Assembly (NCBI RefSeq): GCF_004519545.1
Contig: NZ_SDKM01000004.1
Span: 124,000 to 187,999 of the forward strand
Reading direction: 5' to 3'
Origin: Nocardioides guangzhouensis
GTDB taxonomy: Bacteria > Actinomycetota > Actinomycetes > Propionibacteriales > Nocardioidaceae
Length of the DNA: 64,000 bases
In this document: positions 8,416-16,444 of the stretch, piece by piece
How the letters are laid out: every line of letters starts with the position of its first letter
Numbering within the stretch: the first letter of the stretch is position 1
Notes under the pieces: generated by a model
Databases searched by the model: none
Seen by the model: only the letters and a program-made list of their open reading frames with translations
Told to the model about the DNA's origin: nothing
Position numbers and translations under genes: made by a program

Positions 8416-8532
8416 GTGCGACCCTCCCAGCCCGTCCGGCCAGACGATAACCCGGAGACCGCGGCGGTTCGGGCAGTTCACGCGAAGTGGACCACCGAGC
8501 CACCGGCCGGGCCGGTGGGTAAGGTGCAGGCC

Positions 8533-8700
8533 ATGCCTCAGGACGAGCTGGACCCCGCCGCCAACACCGAGATGTTCCAGGCCTTCGTCGACCGGCCGGA
8601 GCCCGAGGAGTCGCGGGCCAGCCGCTCGTGGGTGGTCCTCGCGGCCGCCGCCGCGGTCGTGGTGGTCCTGTTGGTGCTCGCCTGGATCCTCCTGGGCTAG
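8533..8700 (+). CDS. Small single-pass membrane protein
   Basis: A 55-residue protein: 30 mostly acidic residues (DELDPAANTEMFQAFVDRPEPEE), then RASRSW and one C-terminal membrane helix rich in Ala, Val and Leu ending WILLG. This is a tail-anchored topology with the acidic part probably cytosolic. No known domain is recognised. It starts 117 bp from the divergent SGNH hydrolase and 21 nt upstream of the next hydrolase, so the two may be cotranscribed. Coding bias and the clean membrane segment support it as real. Confidence 0.65.
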   Translation: MPQDELDPAANTEMFQAFVDRPEPEESRASRSWVVLAAAAAVVVVLLVLAWILLG

Positions 8701-8721
8701 GTCCCGTCCGGCGGAGGACGC

Positions 8722-9573
8722 GTGAAGGGCACGGCGGTGTACCGCGTCGAGCACGGCGACGGCCGGCCGGTGCTGGTCCTGCACGGAGCCGGCGTCGACC
8801 ACCGGGAGGCCGAGGCCTGCTTCGAGCCGGCGCTCGGGGCGCGCGAGGGCTACCGGCGGATCTACCCGGACCTCCCCGGGACGGGTCGCACGCCGGCGCC
8901 CGAGTCGGTGCGGAGCGCCGACGACGTCCTCTCCGTGCTGCTCGACCTCGCGGCCGAGGTGGCCCCGACGGAGCGGCTCCTCGTGGTCGGCCACTCGGCC
9001 GGCGCCTACTACGCCCAGGGGATGGCGGCCCGTCGGCCCGACCGGGTCGCCGGGCTCGCTCTGGTCTGCCCGCTGCTTGCAGGGGTGCGCGATGTCCCCG
9101 GCCACCACCCGGTGGTCGCGGCCGAGGACCTGGGCGACCAGGAGTTCCGCGACTACTTCGTGGTGCAGACGCCCGCGATGCTGGAGCGCTACGAACGCTT
9201 CGTCGCTCCGGGAGCCGCCCTGGCCGACCAGGCCGCGATGGCGCGGATCGGCGAGCGGTGGGAGCTGGCCCCGGCCGAGGGACCGCCGTACGAGGGTCCC
9301 ACCCTGGTCGTGGCCGGGCGGCTGGACTCGGTCGTCGGCCACGCGGCCGCGGAGGACCTCCTCGACCACTACCCCCGCTGCACCCTCGCCGTGCTCGACG
9401 GGGCCGGTCACGCGCTTCCGCACGAGCAGCCGCAGCTCCTTGCCGCCCTGCTCGACGACTGGATGCGCCGTTCGGAAACCCCTGCTGGCCAGACCGGGGT
9501 GCTGGTGACCCGTTCGACCCGGTCCGAGGACCCGGGCGGTACGGCGAACGGGCACGCGAGAGGGCCCTCGTGA
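8722..9573 (+). CDS. Alpha/beta-fold hydrolase
   Basis: A 283-residue alpha/beta hydrolase from a GTG with GGCGGAGGACGC just upstream. Triad elements are visible: HGAG oxyanion segment near residue 20, nucleophile elbow GHSAGA, Asp in VVAGRLDSVVG, and His in GAGHALPHEQP. The region after the nucleophile contains a small cap (residues 130-190). The last ~25 residues after WMRRSE look disordered and may be an extension specific to this lineage. Substrate not predictable; it differs clearly from the hydrolase at 2359-3159. Confidence 0.87.
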   Translation: MKGTAVYRVEHGDGRPVLVLHGAGVDHREAEACFEPALGAREGYRRIYPDLPGTGRTPAPESVRSADDVLSVLLDLAAEVAPTERLLVVGHSAGAYYAQGMAARRPDRVAGLALVCPLLAGVRDVPGHHPVVAAEDLGDQEFRDYFVVQTPAMLERYERFVAPGAALADQAAMARIGERWELAPAEGPPYEGPTLVVAGRLDSVVGHAAAEDLLDHYPRCTLAVLDGAGHALPHEQPQLLAALLDDWMRRSETPAGQTGVLVTRSTRSEDPGGTANGHARGPS

Positions 9574-9636
9574 CGAGGCCAACTTGGTGCGCGGGCGTCA
9601 TGTCCGACGACAGCGACGCGGCGGTTGACTGGGGCC

Positions 9637-11052
9637 GTGGACGTGACAGCTCCTGCCCTCCGCCGACCTGAGAACTCCCGAGCCGAGCGGGCCGCCGCCG
9701 GCAAGGCGGCACGAGCTGCCGTACCGCTGCGCGCGCATGCCGAGCTCGAGCTCGCCCCCGACCGCGACGTCGTGGGACTGCTCCTCGGGCAGGCCACGTC
9801 GCGGGTCCCGGAGCTGGTGCCGGTGCGGCACGGACGCATGCTGGCCTCGCCGTTCACCTTCTTCCGCGGCGCTGCCCTGCCGATGGCGGCGGACCTGGCC
9901 AGCTCGCCCGACTCGGGGCTGCGGGTGCAGCTCTGCGGAGATGCGCACCTGGCCAACTTCGGCGCCTTCGCCTCCCCCGAGCGACGGCTGGTCTTCGACC
10001 TCAACGACTTCGACGAGACCCTGCCCGGCCCCTTCGAGTGGGACGTGAAGCGGCTGGGAGCCAGCTTCGAGGTGGCCGGTCGCGACAACGGCTTCTCCGA
10101 CAAGCAGCGGCGCGCGATCGTGCTGGCGGCGGCGCGCGGCTACCGGGAGGCGATGCGCGACTTCGCCCAGATGCCCACTCTCGACGTCTGGTACGCCGGC
10201 ACCGACCTCGAGGAGGCCCTGCAACAGGCCAGGTCCAAGCTGAAGAAGGGCCGCTACGAAGCCTCCGAGGCCCTGCTGACCAAGGCCCGGAAGCGGGACA
10301 GCACCCAGGCCCTCGGCAAGCTGACCACCGTCGTGGACGGACGCCGGCGGATCGTCAGCGACCCACCGCTGGTGGTCCCGGTCGAGGAGCTGTTCGACCA
10401 CCTGGCGGCCGACGCGATCAACCAGGAGATCCGGTCGCTCGTCGACAGCTACGGACGCAGCCTGCAACCCAACCGCCGCCACCTCCTCCACCAGTTCACC
10501 GTGACGCAGCTGGCGCGCAAGGTCGTCGGCGTGGGCAGCGTCGGGACCCGCGCCTGGATCCTGCTGCTGGAGGCCGACGGAGGCGAGGAGCACCTCTTCC
10601 TGCAGGCCAAGGAGGCGCAGGAGTCGGTTCTGGCCGCCTACGCCGGACGCAGCCGGTTCGCGAACCACGGCCAGCGGGTCGTGGTCGGCCAGCAGCTGAT
10701 GCAGGCGGTCAGCGACATCTTCCTCGGTTGGCAGCGCACGACCGGGGTGGACGGCGTCGAACGGGCCTACTACGTGCGGCAGCTGCGGGACTGGAAGTTC
10801 TCCGCTCCCATCGATCAGATGGTCCCCTCCGGCATGCAGGTGTACGCCGACCTCTGCGCCAGGACCCTGGCCCGGGCGCACGCGCGCAGCGGCGACCGGA
10901 TCGCGATCGCGGCGTACCTCGGGTCCTCCGAAAAGTTCGACAACGCGATCGCCGACTTCGCCGTGGCGTACGCCGACCTGACCGAGCGCGACCACGCCGC
11001 CCTCGCGGCCGCCGTCGACGAGGGGCGGGCAGCCGCGCGCTTCGACGTGTGA
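9637..11052 (+). CDS. DUF2252 family protein
   Basis: About 471 residues of the DUF2252 family, recognisable by the segment FTFFRGAALPMAADLA, the GDAHLANFG motif, DLNDFDET followed by WDVKRLGAS, and a late YYVRQLRDWKFS. The GDxHxxNF and DxND motifs resemble the catalytic loop and metal-binding loop of aminoglycoside-phosphotransferase-like kinases, so a kinase-like fold is likely, though the family's biochemical role is not established. The start is uncertain: TTG 9625, GTG 9637 and GTG 9643 are in frame. 9637 was preferred over TTG. The gene ends at a stem-loop and converges on the flavoprotein gene. Confidence 0.85.
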   Translation: MDVTAPALRRPENSRAERAAAGKAARAAVPLRAHAELELAPDRDVVGLLLGQATSRVPELVPVRHGRMLASPFTFFRGAALPMAADLASSPDSGLRVQLCGDAHLANFGAFASPERRLVFDLNDFDETLPGPFEWDVKRLGASFEVAGRDNGFSDKQRRAIVLAAARGYREAMRDFAQMPTLDVWYAGTDLEEALQQARSKLKKGRYEASEALLTKARKRDSTQALGKLTTVVDGRRRIVSDPPLVVPVEELFDHLAADAINQEIRSLVDSYGRSLQPNRRHLLHQFTVTQLARKVVGVGSVGTRAWILLLEADGGEEHLFLQAKEAQESVLAAYAGRSRFANHGQRVVVGQQLMQAVSDIFLGWQRTTGVDGVERAYYVRQLRDWKFSAPIDQMVPSGMQVYADLCARTLARAHARSGDRIAIAAYLGSSEKFDNAIADFAVAYADLTERDHAALAAAVDEGRAAARFDV

Positions 11053-11056
11053 CGGC

Positions 11057-11073
11057 TCATGCTCGAAGCATGA
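11057..11073. terminator. Stem-loop after the DUF2252 gene
   Basis: TCATGCT and AGCATGA form a perfect 7-bp stem around a CGA loop, 4 nt after the DUF2252 stop codon and between convergent genes. Short and without a T tract, so only a candidate terminator. Confidence 0.4.
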
Positions 11074-11148
11074 CCCAGCGCTACCTCGAGGCAAGCCCCA
11101 CAGCAGACCGCCCGGCCCCTCGGGCAGATCGGCGACGTGCTGGATCGG

Positions 11149-12561
11149 TCACGACCTGAACGGGGACAGCCTTTGGATCGTGTCCGACGTCCCGATGGTG
11201 AGCAGCTCGGAGCTCGCGCTCGGGCTACAGCACCCCTCACCGTTCGTCTGGACGGCCGGGACGGCCTCGGACGGAGACTGGTCGATTCCGCAGACGGCAC
11301 CGTCGTCGAAGTCGCCGGATCCTCCGCACACACCGGTCTCCGGCAGCACGAGCTCGACGCGAGCGGCCGCCTCGCGATCTCCGGCGATGGCGGCGACGAT
11401 GCTGCGGGTCTGCTCGAACCCGGTCAGGGTGAGGAACGACGGAGCGCGGCCGTAGGACTTCATCCCCGCGAGGAAGAAGTTGTGCTCGGGTTGCTCGAGA
11501 TCCGTGGCGCCATGCGGGTACACGGTGCCGCACGAGTGCACGTTGGGGTCGATGAGTGGCGCCAGCTGTCGCGGTGACTGCAGCACGGGATCCAGGTCGA
11601 GTCGGACCTCTGTCAGGAAGGACAGGTCCGGCCGGAAGCCGGTGACGACGACGACCTCGTCGACGTCGTCGACGACCTGCCCGTCCAGCGACTCGAGCCG
11701 TAGCCGCCCGTCCGCCGTGTCGGTGACGGCAACCGTCCGGAACGACGTGAGGGTGATGACCAGGCTGGACTCGGCCGCCTGCTGCGCGCGCTTCCCGAGC
11801 GCGCCGCGCTCGACCAGCTGGTCGTTGTCGCCGCCACCGAAGGCCTGTCCGACACCGGCTCGGCGGACCAGCCACGAGATCTGCGTCCCGGGATGGCTCT
11901 GTGCCAGTCGGGCGAGCCCGACCAGGGTGTTCTGGGCGGAGGCGCCGGTGCCGGCCACGGCGACGTGCTTGCCGGCGTACCTGGCGGCGGTGGTCGGGTC
12001 GGCGACGTCGGGGATGCCGTAGGTGATCCGGTCCGCATGGTCGGCCTCCCCGATGGCCGGGTAGCCGTCGGTGCCGAGCGGGTTCGGGGTTCCCCAGGTG
12101 CCGGAGGCGTCGATGACCGCGGAGGCCAGCAGTCGCTGCGGCCCGTCGGGGCCGGTGACGTGCACGACGAACGGATGGTCCTCTCGGCCGGCGTCGACCA
12201 TCACGTCGCGGCCGGAGCGGGCGACGCCGGTGACCCGGTGACGGTAGGCGATCGTGACGAGGTCGGTGGCCGCGAGGGCGTCGGCCAGGGGCTGGAGGTA
12301 GTCGGCAACCCAGTCCGCCCCCGTCGGGTAGTCGGTGGGCGTCGGCGCCTGCCAGCCGGCGTCTGCCAGGAGCTTCTCCGCGGCCGGGTCCACCAGCTCG
12401 GCCCAGGGCGAGAAGAGCCGGACGTGCCCCCACGTGCGGACCGCCGCACCGGGGGCGTCCCCGCCCTCGAGCACCACCGTCTCCAGGCCGCGGGCGTGGG
12501 CGTGGGCGGCAGCAGCCAGTCCGGTCGGACCGGCTCCGATGACGACCAGCGGATGAGTCAC
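11149..12561 (-). CDS. FAD-dependent oxidoreductase, ArsO-like
   Basis: A 470-residue flavoprotein with an N-terminal dinucleotide fold (VVIGAGPTGLAAAAHAHARG), the conserved GHVRLFSPW segment typical of the ArsO-like group, and a second nucleotide fold around HVAVAGTGASAQNT (about residue 220). VVTGFRPDLSFL and a C-terminal SYGRAPSFLTLTGFEQTRSI complete the FAD domain. The tail has extra Cys (VCGGSG, GEGCC) that could bind As(III). ArsO proteins are putative flavin monooxygenases of arsenic operons with poorly defined substrates. The GTG at 12561 follows a good AGGAGA. It is divergent from the ArsR-acetyltransferase fusion, sharing two ArsR-type operator copies, so arsenite-responsive control is inferred. 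Confidence 0.82.
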   Translation of the reverse strand: MTHPLVVIGAGPTGLAAAAHAHARGLETVVLEGGDAPGAAVRTWGHVRLFSPWAELVDPAAEKLLADAGWQAPTPTDYPTGADWVADYLQPLADALAATDLVTIAYRHRVTGVARSGRDVMVDAGREDHPFVVHVTGPDGPQRLLASAVIDASGTWGTPNPLGTDGYPAIGEADHADRITYGIPDVADPTTAARYAGKHVAVAGTGASAQNTLVGLARLAQSHPGTQISWLVRRAGVGQAFGGGDNDQLVERGALGKRAQQAAESSLVITLTSFRTVAVTDTADGRLRLESLDGQVVDDVDEVVVVTGFRPDLSFLTEVRLDLDPVLQSPRQLAPLIDPNVHSCGTVYPHGATDLEQPEHNFFLAGMKSYGRAPSFLTLTGFEQTRSIVAAIAGDREAAARVELVLPETGVCGGSGDFDDGAVCGIDQSPSEAVPAVQTNGEGCCSPSASSELLTIGTSDTIQRLSPFRS

Positions 12562-12579
12562 GGGAGTCTCCTCTACGGC

Positions 12580-12631
12580 ATAGACAACTGTCGATGTGTT
12601 CGCGGACCCGACTGTATCGACAACAGTCGAT
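12580..12631. promoter_or_regulatory. Duplicated ArsR-type operator
   Basis: Two inverted repeats share the same spacing: ATCGAC-AACA-GTCGAT at 12616-12631 (perfect) and ATAGAC-AACT-GTCGAT at 12580-12595 (one mismatch). A further ATCGATGGCGATCGAT lies just downstream. They fill the divergent promoter between the flavoprotein and the ArsR fusion, which is the expected autoregulated site. Confidence 0.7.
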
Positions 12632-12671
12632 GAAAGCAACCATCGATGGCGATCGATGTAGAGTCGATGAC

Positions 12672-13505
12672 GTGACGACCCCCTCGCTGACGCTCGACAC
12701 CGACACGGCGGCCACCTACGCGGAGTGGTTCGCGACCCTGGCCGACCCGACCCGGGTCCGGCTGGTGCACACGGTCGCGACCGCTCCGGCCGGCGGGATG
12801 AGGGTGGGCGACCTCGCGGCCGCACTCGGCGTCAGCCAGTCCACCTGCAGCCACCACGTGCGCCAGCTCGCCGCAGTCGGCTTCGTGCTCGTGGAGAAGG
12901 TCGGCACCAGCAGCCTGGTCTCGGTGAACCGGGCCTGCTGCACCGGACTGCCGCACGCTGCCGACGTGGTCATGGGTTCCCTGTCCTCGCAACCCTGCTG
13001 CCCCACCGATCTCCCGGTCGACGTCGACGTCCGGGCCGCGACCCGCCCGGACCTGCCGGCGGTGCTCGACATCTACGACCAGGGCCTCGCCACCCGCAAC
13101 GCCACGTTCGAGACCGAGCTTCCCACCGCCGAGGAGCTGTGGGCACGGTGGATTCCCGGTCACGCCTGGGTGGCCGAGCTCGACGGCGAGGTGGCCGGCT
13201 GGGCCGCCGTCACGCCCGTCTCGTCGCGGTCCTGCTACGCCGGCGTCGGAGAGACCTCGGTGTACGTCGCGGAGTCCGCCCGGGGCCGCGGCATCGGCAC
13301 GGCACTGCTGCACACCCAGGTCACCGAGGCCGATGTCGGCGGCCTGTGGACCCTGCAGACGTCCGTCTTCCCCGAGAACCGCGCCAGCCTGGCACTGCAC
13401 CACTCGGCCGGTTACCGCACGCTGGCGGTGCGCACTCGCATTGCGCAGCTCGACGGCATCTGGCGAGACACCGTCCTTCTCGAGCGCCGCAGCGAGGTGT
13501 GCTGA
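12672..13505 (+). CDS. ArsR regulator fused to an ArsN-like GNAT acetyltransferase
   Basis: One 277-residue polypeptide with two domains. Residues 10-110 are an ArsR winged helix: WFATLADPTRVRLV, then the recognition helix SQSTCSHHVRQL. Cys59 and the vicinal pairs Cys89-90 and Cys109-110 are candidate As(III) ligands. Residues 118-270 are a GNAT acyltransferase opening VDVRAATRPDLPAVLDIY, with acetyl-CoA loop RGRGIGTAL (204-212) and FPENRASLALHHSAGYR. This is the phosphinothricin/ArsN type; ArsN1 proteins acetylate arsinothricin. The fusion would couple arsenic sensing to acetylation. The GTG at 12672 was chosen because the ArsR domain begins soon after; upstream in-frame residues come from operator DNA. 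Confidence 0.9.
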   Translation: MTTPSLTLDTDTAATYAEWFATLADPTRVRLVHTVATAPAGGMRVGDLAAALGVSQSTCSHHVRQLAAVGFVLVEKVGTSSLVSVNRACCTGLPHAADVVMGSLSSQPCCPTDLPVDVDVRAATRPDLPAVLDIYDQGLATRNATFETELPTAEELWARWIPGHAWVAELDGEVAGWAAVTPVSSRSCYAGVGETSVYVAESARGRGIGTALLHTQVTEADVGGLWTLQTSVFPENRASLALHHSAGYRTLAVRTRIAQLDGIWRDTVLLERRSEVC

Positions 13506-13548
13506 GCGCTCCTCCCTTGATCGTCGGAGCCGGGGACGGCGAAGCAGG

Positions 13549-14027
13549 TCACACGTGGTGCCGGTGCAGGCCCTCCCGCGTCACGTCGGTGCGCGTCTGG
13601 CGAACGAGGTCGTAGCCACAGACCTCGCAGTAGGTCTCTCTCACAGTCGATCCGCATTCGGGGCAGACACCCGCCCTGGCGAGCAGGACGTGGTGAGTCG
13701 TGGCGATGCCCCACAGCAGCACGAGAAGTCCCGTCAGCACGCCGAGGGCTGTGGTGCTCGACGACCACAGCGTCACGATGCCGGCAACCAGCGCACCGAG
13801 GCCGAGCACGGACGTAACAGCCAGGTAGAGCCGGTTCCCGTGGAGCAGCCGCTCGAAGCCCGGCACGACCGCGGAAGCCGACGCCACGAACCCGAGGACC
13901 AGAACGACCAGCCCGGTGGCCCGGACGCTCATGTCGAGCAGCGCCGCATCAGCCCGCCACAGCACGTACAGCACGACCGCGGCGGCCACGGCACAACTAG
14001 CAATGATGTCTCTCTTCGGCAGGCGCA
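13549..14027 (-). CDS. Membrane protein with C-terminal zinc ribbon
   Basis: A 159-residue protein with four hydrophobic helices (residues about 8-28, 36-56, 68-90, 97-115), followed by CPECGSTVRETYCEVCGYDL, a two-CxxC zinc-ribbon motif near the C-terminus on the cytosolic side. No named family is recognised. The ATG at 14027 was chosen over one at 14046 because AAGGAGG lies 8 nt upstream of it. It directly follows the 2TM gene on the same strand, so the two are probably one operon. Confidence 0.75.
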
Positions 14028-14046
14028 TCCTTCCCGCCTCCTTCAT

Positions 14047-14310
14047 TCACCTCGTTCGGTGCACCTCGCGCTGGATGTCCTCCTCGGTCACGTCGTGCCG
14101 GTAATAGGCGTCCCAGCCGTCCAGCAACAACAGCACGCCCCAGCCGGCGAGGACCCAGCCGGGCCAGAAGTAGCCGAAGCCGGCCACGGCCCACATCCCC
14201 ATCAGGAAGGCGTTGATCACCGCGTAGGCCACCACATCGCCCTTGAACTTGCGCTTCCGCGTCAGGCGATCACGTGCCACCTCATAGTCGGAGGTCGTTG
14301 TCTGTGTCAT
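14047..14310 (-). CDS. 2TM domain protein
   Basis: An 87-residue protein of the 2TM (histidine-kinase-associated) domain type. A basic N-terminal helix (YEVARDRLTRKRKFKGD) leads into two membrane helices joined by FGYFWPGW, then a cytosolic tail YYRHDVTEEDIQREVHR. Such domains occur alone or at the N-terminus of LytS-like kinases. It is predicted to lie upstream of, and be cotranscribed with, the zinc-ribbon membrane protein. Nothing ties it to the arsenic genes except position. Confidence 0.8.
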   Translation of the reverse strand: MTQTTTSDYEVARDRLTRKRKFKGDVVAYAVINAFLMGMWAVAGFGYFWPGWVLAGWGVLLLLDGWDAYYRHDVTEEDIQREVHRTR

Positions 14311-14477
14311 CCCGCACCTCCCTTGCGAGCGCAGGGCTCTCCACTGTCAAGTGTCTCGCTGCGCTCGCCCACCAGGTCAGGTGCAATGGTCCCGACTCGA
14401 GGTGACCTCATGCCTGCCATGTCCTGACGCCTCGAGCGTGCCGCGGCACGGCACTCGGTACTCGGCGGGCCGCTTGC

Positions 14478-14954
14478 TCAGGCGCCCCGGTCGAGCACGG
14501 AGGGCACCAGCTCGAGGTCGGGGACGAGCTCGACGAGCAGGTTCCGGACGCGGCTGTCGAGGTCGGCGATGATGCGCCGGACGGTTGCCTCGTCCTGGCC
14601 GCCGGGGTCGTCGACGGGCCAGTCGGTGTACCGCACGCCTGGCACGTAGGGGCATTCCTCGCCGCAGCCGAGGGTGATGGCCAGGTCGCTGTCGGCGATG
14701 GTCTCGCGGGTGAGGAGCGTGGGGTGCTCCCGGGAGGTGTCGAGGCCGAGCTTCTCGAGGACCTCGGCGACCTCGGGGTGGATGTGCTCGCCCGGCTGGG
14801 TGCCGGCCGACAGCGCGCGCACTCGGCCCTGGGCGTAGTGCTCGGTCAGGACGCGGCTGGCGACGGAGCGGCCGCCGTTGCGGATGCAGGCGAACACGAC
14901 CTGTGGGACGCGGCCCTCCTGCTCCTCGGTTCGTTCGGTCACGGCGTCGGTCAT
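14478..14954 (-). CDS. arsC: Arsenate reductase, low-molecular-weight phosphatase type
   Basis: A 158-residue LMW-PTP fold protein. The P-loop is CIRNGGRS (Cys-x5-Arg), slightly divergent from the usual CxHNAGRS. The general-acid loop is present as DWPVDDPGG. An additional Cys pair is seen in LGCGEECPYVPG, and related actinobacterial reductases use one such Cys or mycothiol to resolve the arsenate adduct. It reduces As(V) to As(III) by inference from family and context. Its ATG overlaps the aquaporin stop by 4 nt (ATGA), so it is the last gene of the translationally coupled arsenic operon. Confidence 0.88.
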   Translation of the reverse strand: MTDAVTERTEEQEGRVPQVVFACIRNGGRSVASRVLTEHYAQGRVRALSAGTQPGEHIHPEVAEVLEKLGLDTSREHPTLLTRETIADSDLAITLGCGEECPYVPGVRYTDWPVDDPGGQDEATVRRIIADLDSRVRNLLVELVPDLELVPSVLDRGA

Positions 14955-15703
14955 GGGTGCTCCGCGGGGTCGGTGTGCTCGTGTGGGTGGTGGGGGACGA
15001 CGACGTCGTCGGCGACGAGGGCGGCGCCCGGGAACAGGTAGCGGACCAGGCCGACCCCGACCAACCCGCCGACCAGCTGGGCGGCGATGAAGGCGGGGGC
15101 CGATCCGGGCGCGATGCCAGCGAACGTGTCGGAGAAGATGCGGCCGATCGTGACCGCGGGGTTCGCGAACGAAGTGCTGGAGGTGAACCAGTACGCCGCT
15201 CCGATGTAGGCCCCGACCGCGGGCGCGGCCAGCATGCCTCGTCCGGTGCGGGCGAGCGCGAAGATGAGCGCGACCAGTCCGGCGGTGGCCACCACCTCGC
15301 CGAGCAGCAGGTTCGCACCTGTGCGTTCGGTGGTGGAGAGCTGGTCGAGCGGGACGTCGTACATCAGGTTGGCCAGGACCGCGCCCGCGACGGCCCCGAC
15401 GACCTGGACGCCGGAGTAGGCCAGCACCTCTGTCCCGGTCAGGCCGGTCCCGGCCCGTCGACCGAGCACCCAGTCCGCGGCCGAGACCACCGGGTTGAAG
15501 TGGCCACCGGAGATCGGCCCGAACAGCAGGATGAGGACCGTGAGACCGAGGAAGGTGGCAGTGGAGTTCTCCAGCAGCTGCATGCCGACGTCGTCCGGGG
15601 AGAGGCGTTGGGCGGCGATGCCGGAACCAACCACGACCGTGACCAGCAGGCCGGTGCCGAGGAGCTCGGCAACCAGGCGGCGGGTCAGGTCGGGCGTCGA
15701 CAT
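14951..15703 (-). CDS. Aquaglyceroporin (MIP family), probable arsenite channel
   Basis: A 250-residue six-helix major intrinsic protein. The two half-helix signatures are GGHFNPVVS and SFANPAVTIG; the first is NPV rather than NPA. The C-terminus is His-rich (PHHPHEHTDPAEHP). Lying between two arsenate reductases, it fits the AqpS-type strategy where arsenite made in the cytosol leaves by facilitated diffusion. No ArsB or Acr3 pump gene is in the window. Start choice: ATG 15703 matches homologue starts, while ATG 15746 overlaps the upstream stop codon as ATGA and would add 14 residues. Either is possible. It is coupled to arsC downstream. Confidence 0.88.
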   Translation of the reverse strand: MSTPDLTRRLVAELLGTGLLVTVVVGSGIAAQRLSPDDVGMQLLENSTATFLGLTVLILLFGPISGGHFNPVVSAADWVLGRRAGTGLTGTEVLAYSGVQVVGAVAGAVLANLMYDVPLDQLSTTERTGANLLLGEVVATAGLVALIFALARTGRGMLAAPAVGAYIGAAYWFTSSTSFANPAVTIGRIFSDTFAGIAPGSAPAFIAAQLVGGLVGVGLVRYLFPGAALVADDVVVPHHPHEHTDPAEHP

Positions 15704-15741
15704 CGGCACCCCGCCCGGGTGCTCCGGGGAGTCGCCGCGCC

Positions 15742-16434
15742 TCATGCGGTGACCTGCGGGGCCGCCGTGGCCGGCGTGACGTGCAGCTCGTCGAGCAGCC
15801 CGAGCACACGGCGCTCGATGTCGTCGCGGATCGAGCGTACGGCGACGAGGTCCAGCCCGGCCGGGTCGTCGAGCTCCCACTCGAGGTAGCGACGTCCCGG
15901 GTAGACCGGGCAGGCGTCACCGCAGCCCATGGAGACGACCACGTCAGCGGCGCGGACGATCTCCTCGGTCCAGGGCTTGGGGTACTCCTCGGAGATGTCG
16001 ATGCCGCGCTCGGCCATGGCGGCGACCGCGGCCGGGTTGACCTCGACGCCGGGCTCGGTGCCGCCGGACCAGGCAACGGCGGCGGCACCGGCGTGGTGCT
16101 GGAGGAACCCGAGTGCCATCTGCGAGCGGCCCGCGTTGTGCGTGCACAGGAACAGCACCACGGGCGTCCCGGCATGGGCGCTGCCTTCCACTCTGGCCAG
16201 GGCGGTGAGGCGCTGCCGGGCGAACCGTTCCGCCAGCAGGGGAAGGAAGTTGGGGACGGTCGCGGAGCCTGCGAACTCGTCGTACGAGGTGATCAGTAAG
16301 CGCTCGATGGTCGCTGCGTTGAGGGTGCCGGAGAACTCCTCGGCCAGTCGGGCGGCGGCCGTCCTGAGGGCGACCTGCTGGTCCAGGCTGACCCGGTCGG
16401 AGATGTCGGGGAGGGTGACGTCGGCGGCGGACAT
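15742..16434 (-). CDS. arsC: Arsenate reductase with N-terminal three-helix domain
   Basis: A 230-residue protein. The first ~90 residues are a helical bundle (LDQQVALRTAAARLAEEF ... NFLPLLAERFARQRL) of the kind that precedes LMW-phosphatase domains in actinobacterial ArsC. The catalytic domain has VVLFLCTHNAGRSQMALGF (Cys-x5-Arg loop) and YLEWELDDPAG as the acid loop. This is the type that works with mycothiol and mycoredoxin in Corynebacterium, so it is a likely arsenate-mycothiol transferase. GAGGAG precedes the ATG. It lies 10 nt after the ArsR-ArsC fusion gene and upstream of the aquaporin, within the operon. Confidence 0.92.
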   Translation of the reverse strand: MSAADVTLPDISDRVSLDQQVALRTAAARLAEEFSGTLNAATIERLLITSYDEFAGSATVPNFLPLLAERFARQRLTALARVEGSAHAGTPVVLFLCTHNAGRSQMALGFLQHHAGAAAVAWSGGTEPGVEVNPAAVAAMAERGIDISEEYPKPWTEEIVRAADVVVSMGCGDACPVYPGRRYLEWELDDPAGLDLVAVRSIRDDIERRVLGLLDELHVTPATAAPQVTA

Positions 16435-16444
16435 GGCGTGCTCC

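Noticed and set aside
11070..11159. 28-codon ORF after the DUF2252 gene
   Set aside because: Starts within a hairpin, has no ribosome site, and lies between convergent genes.
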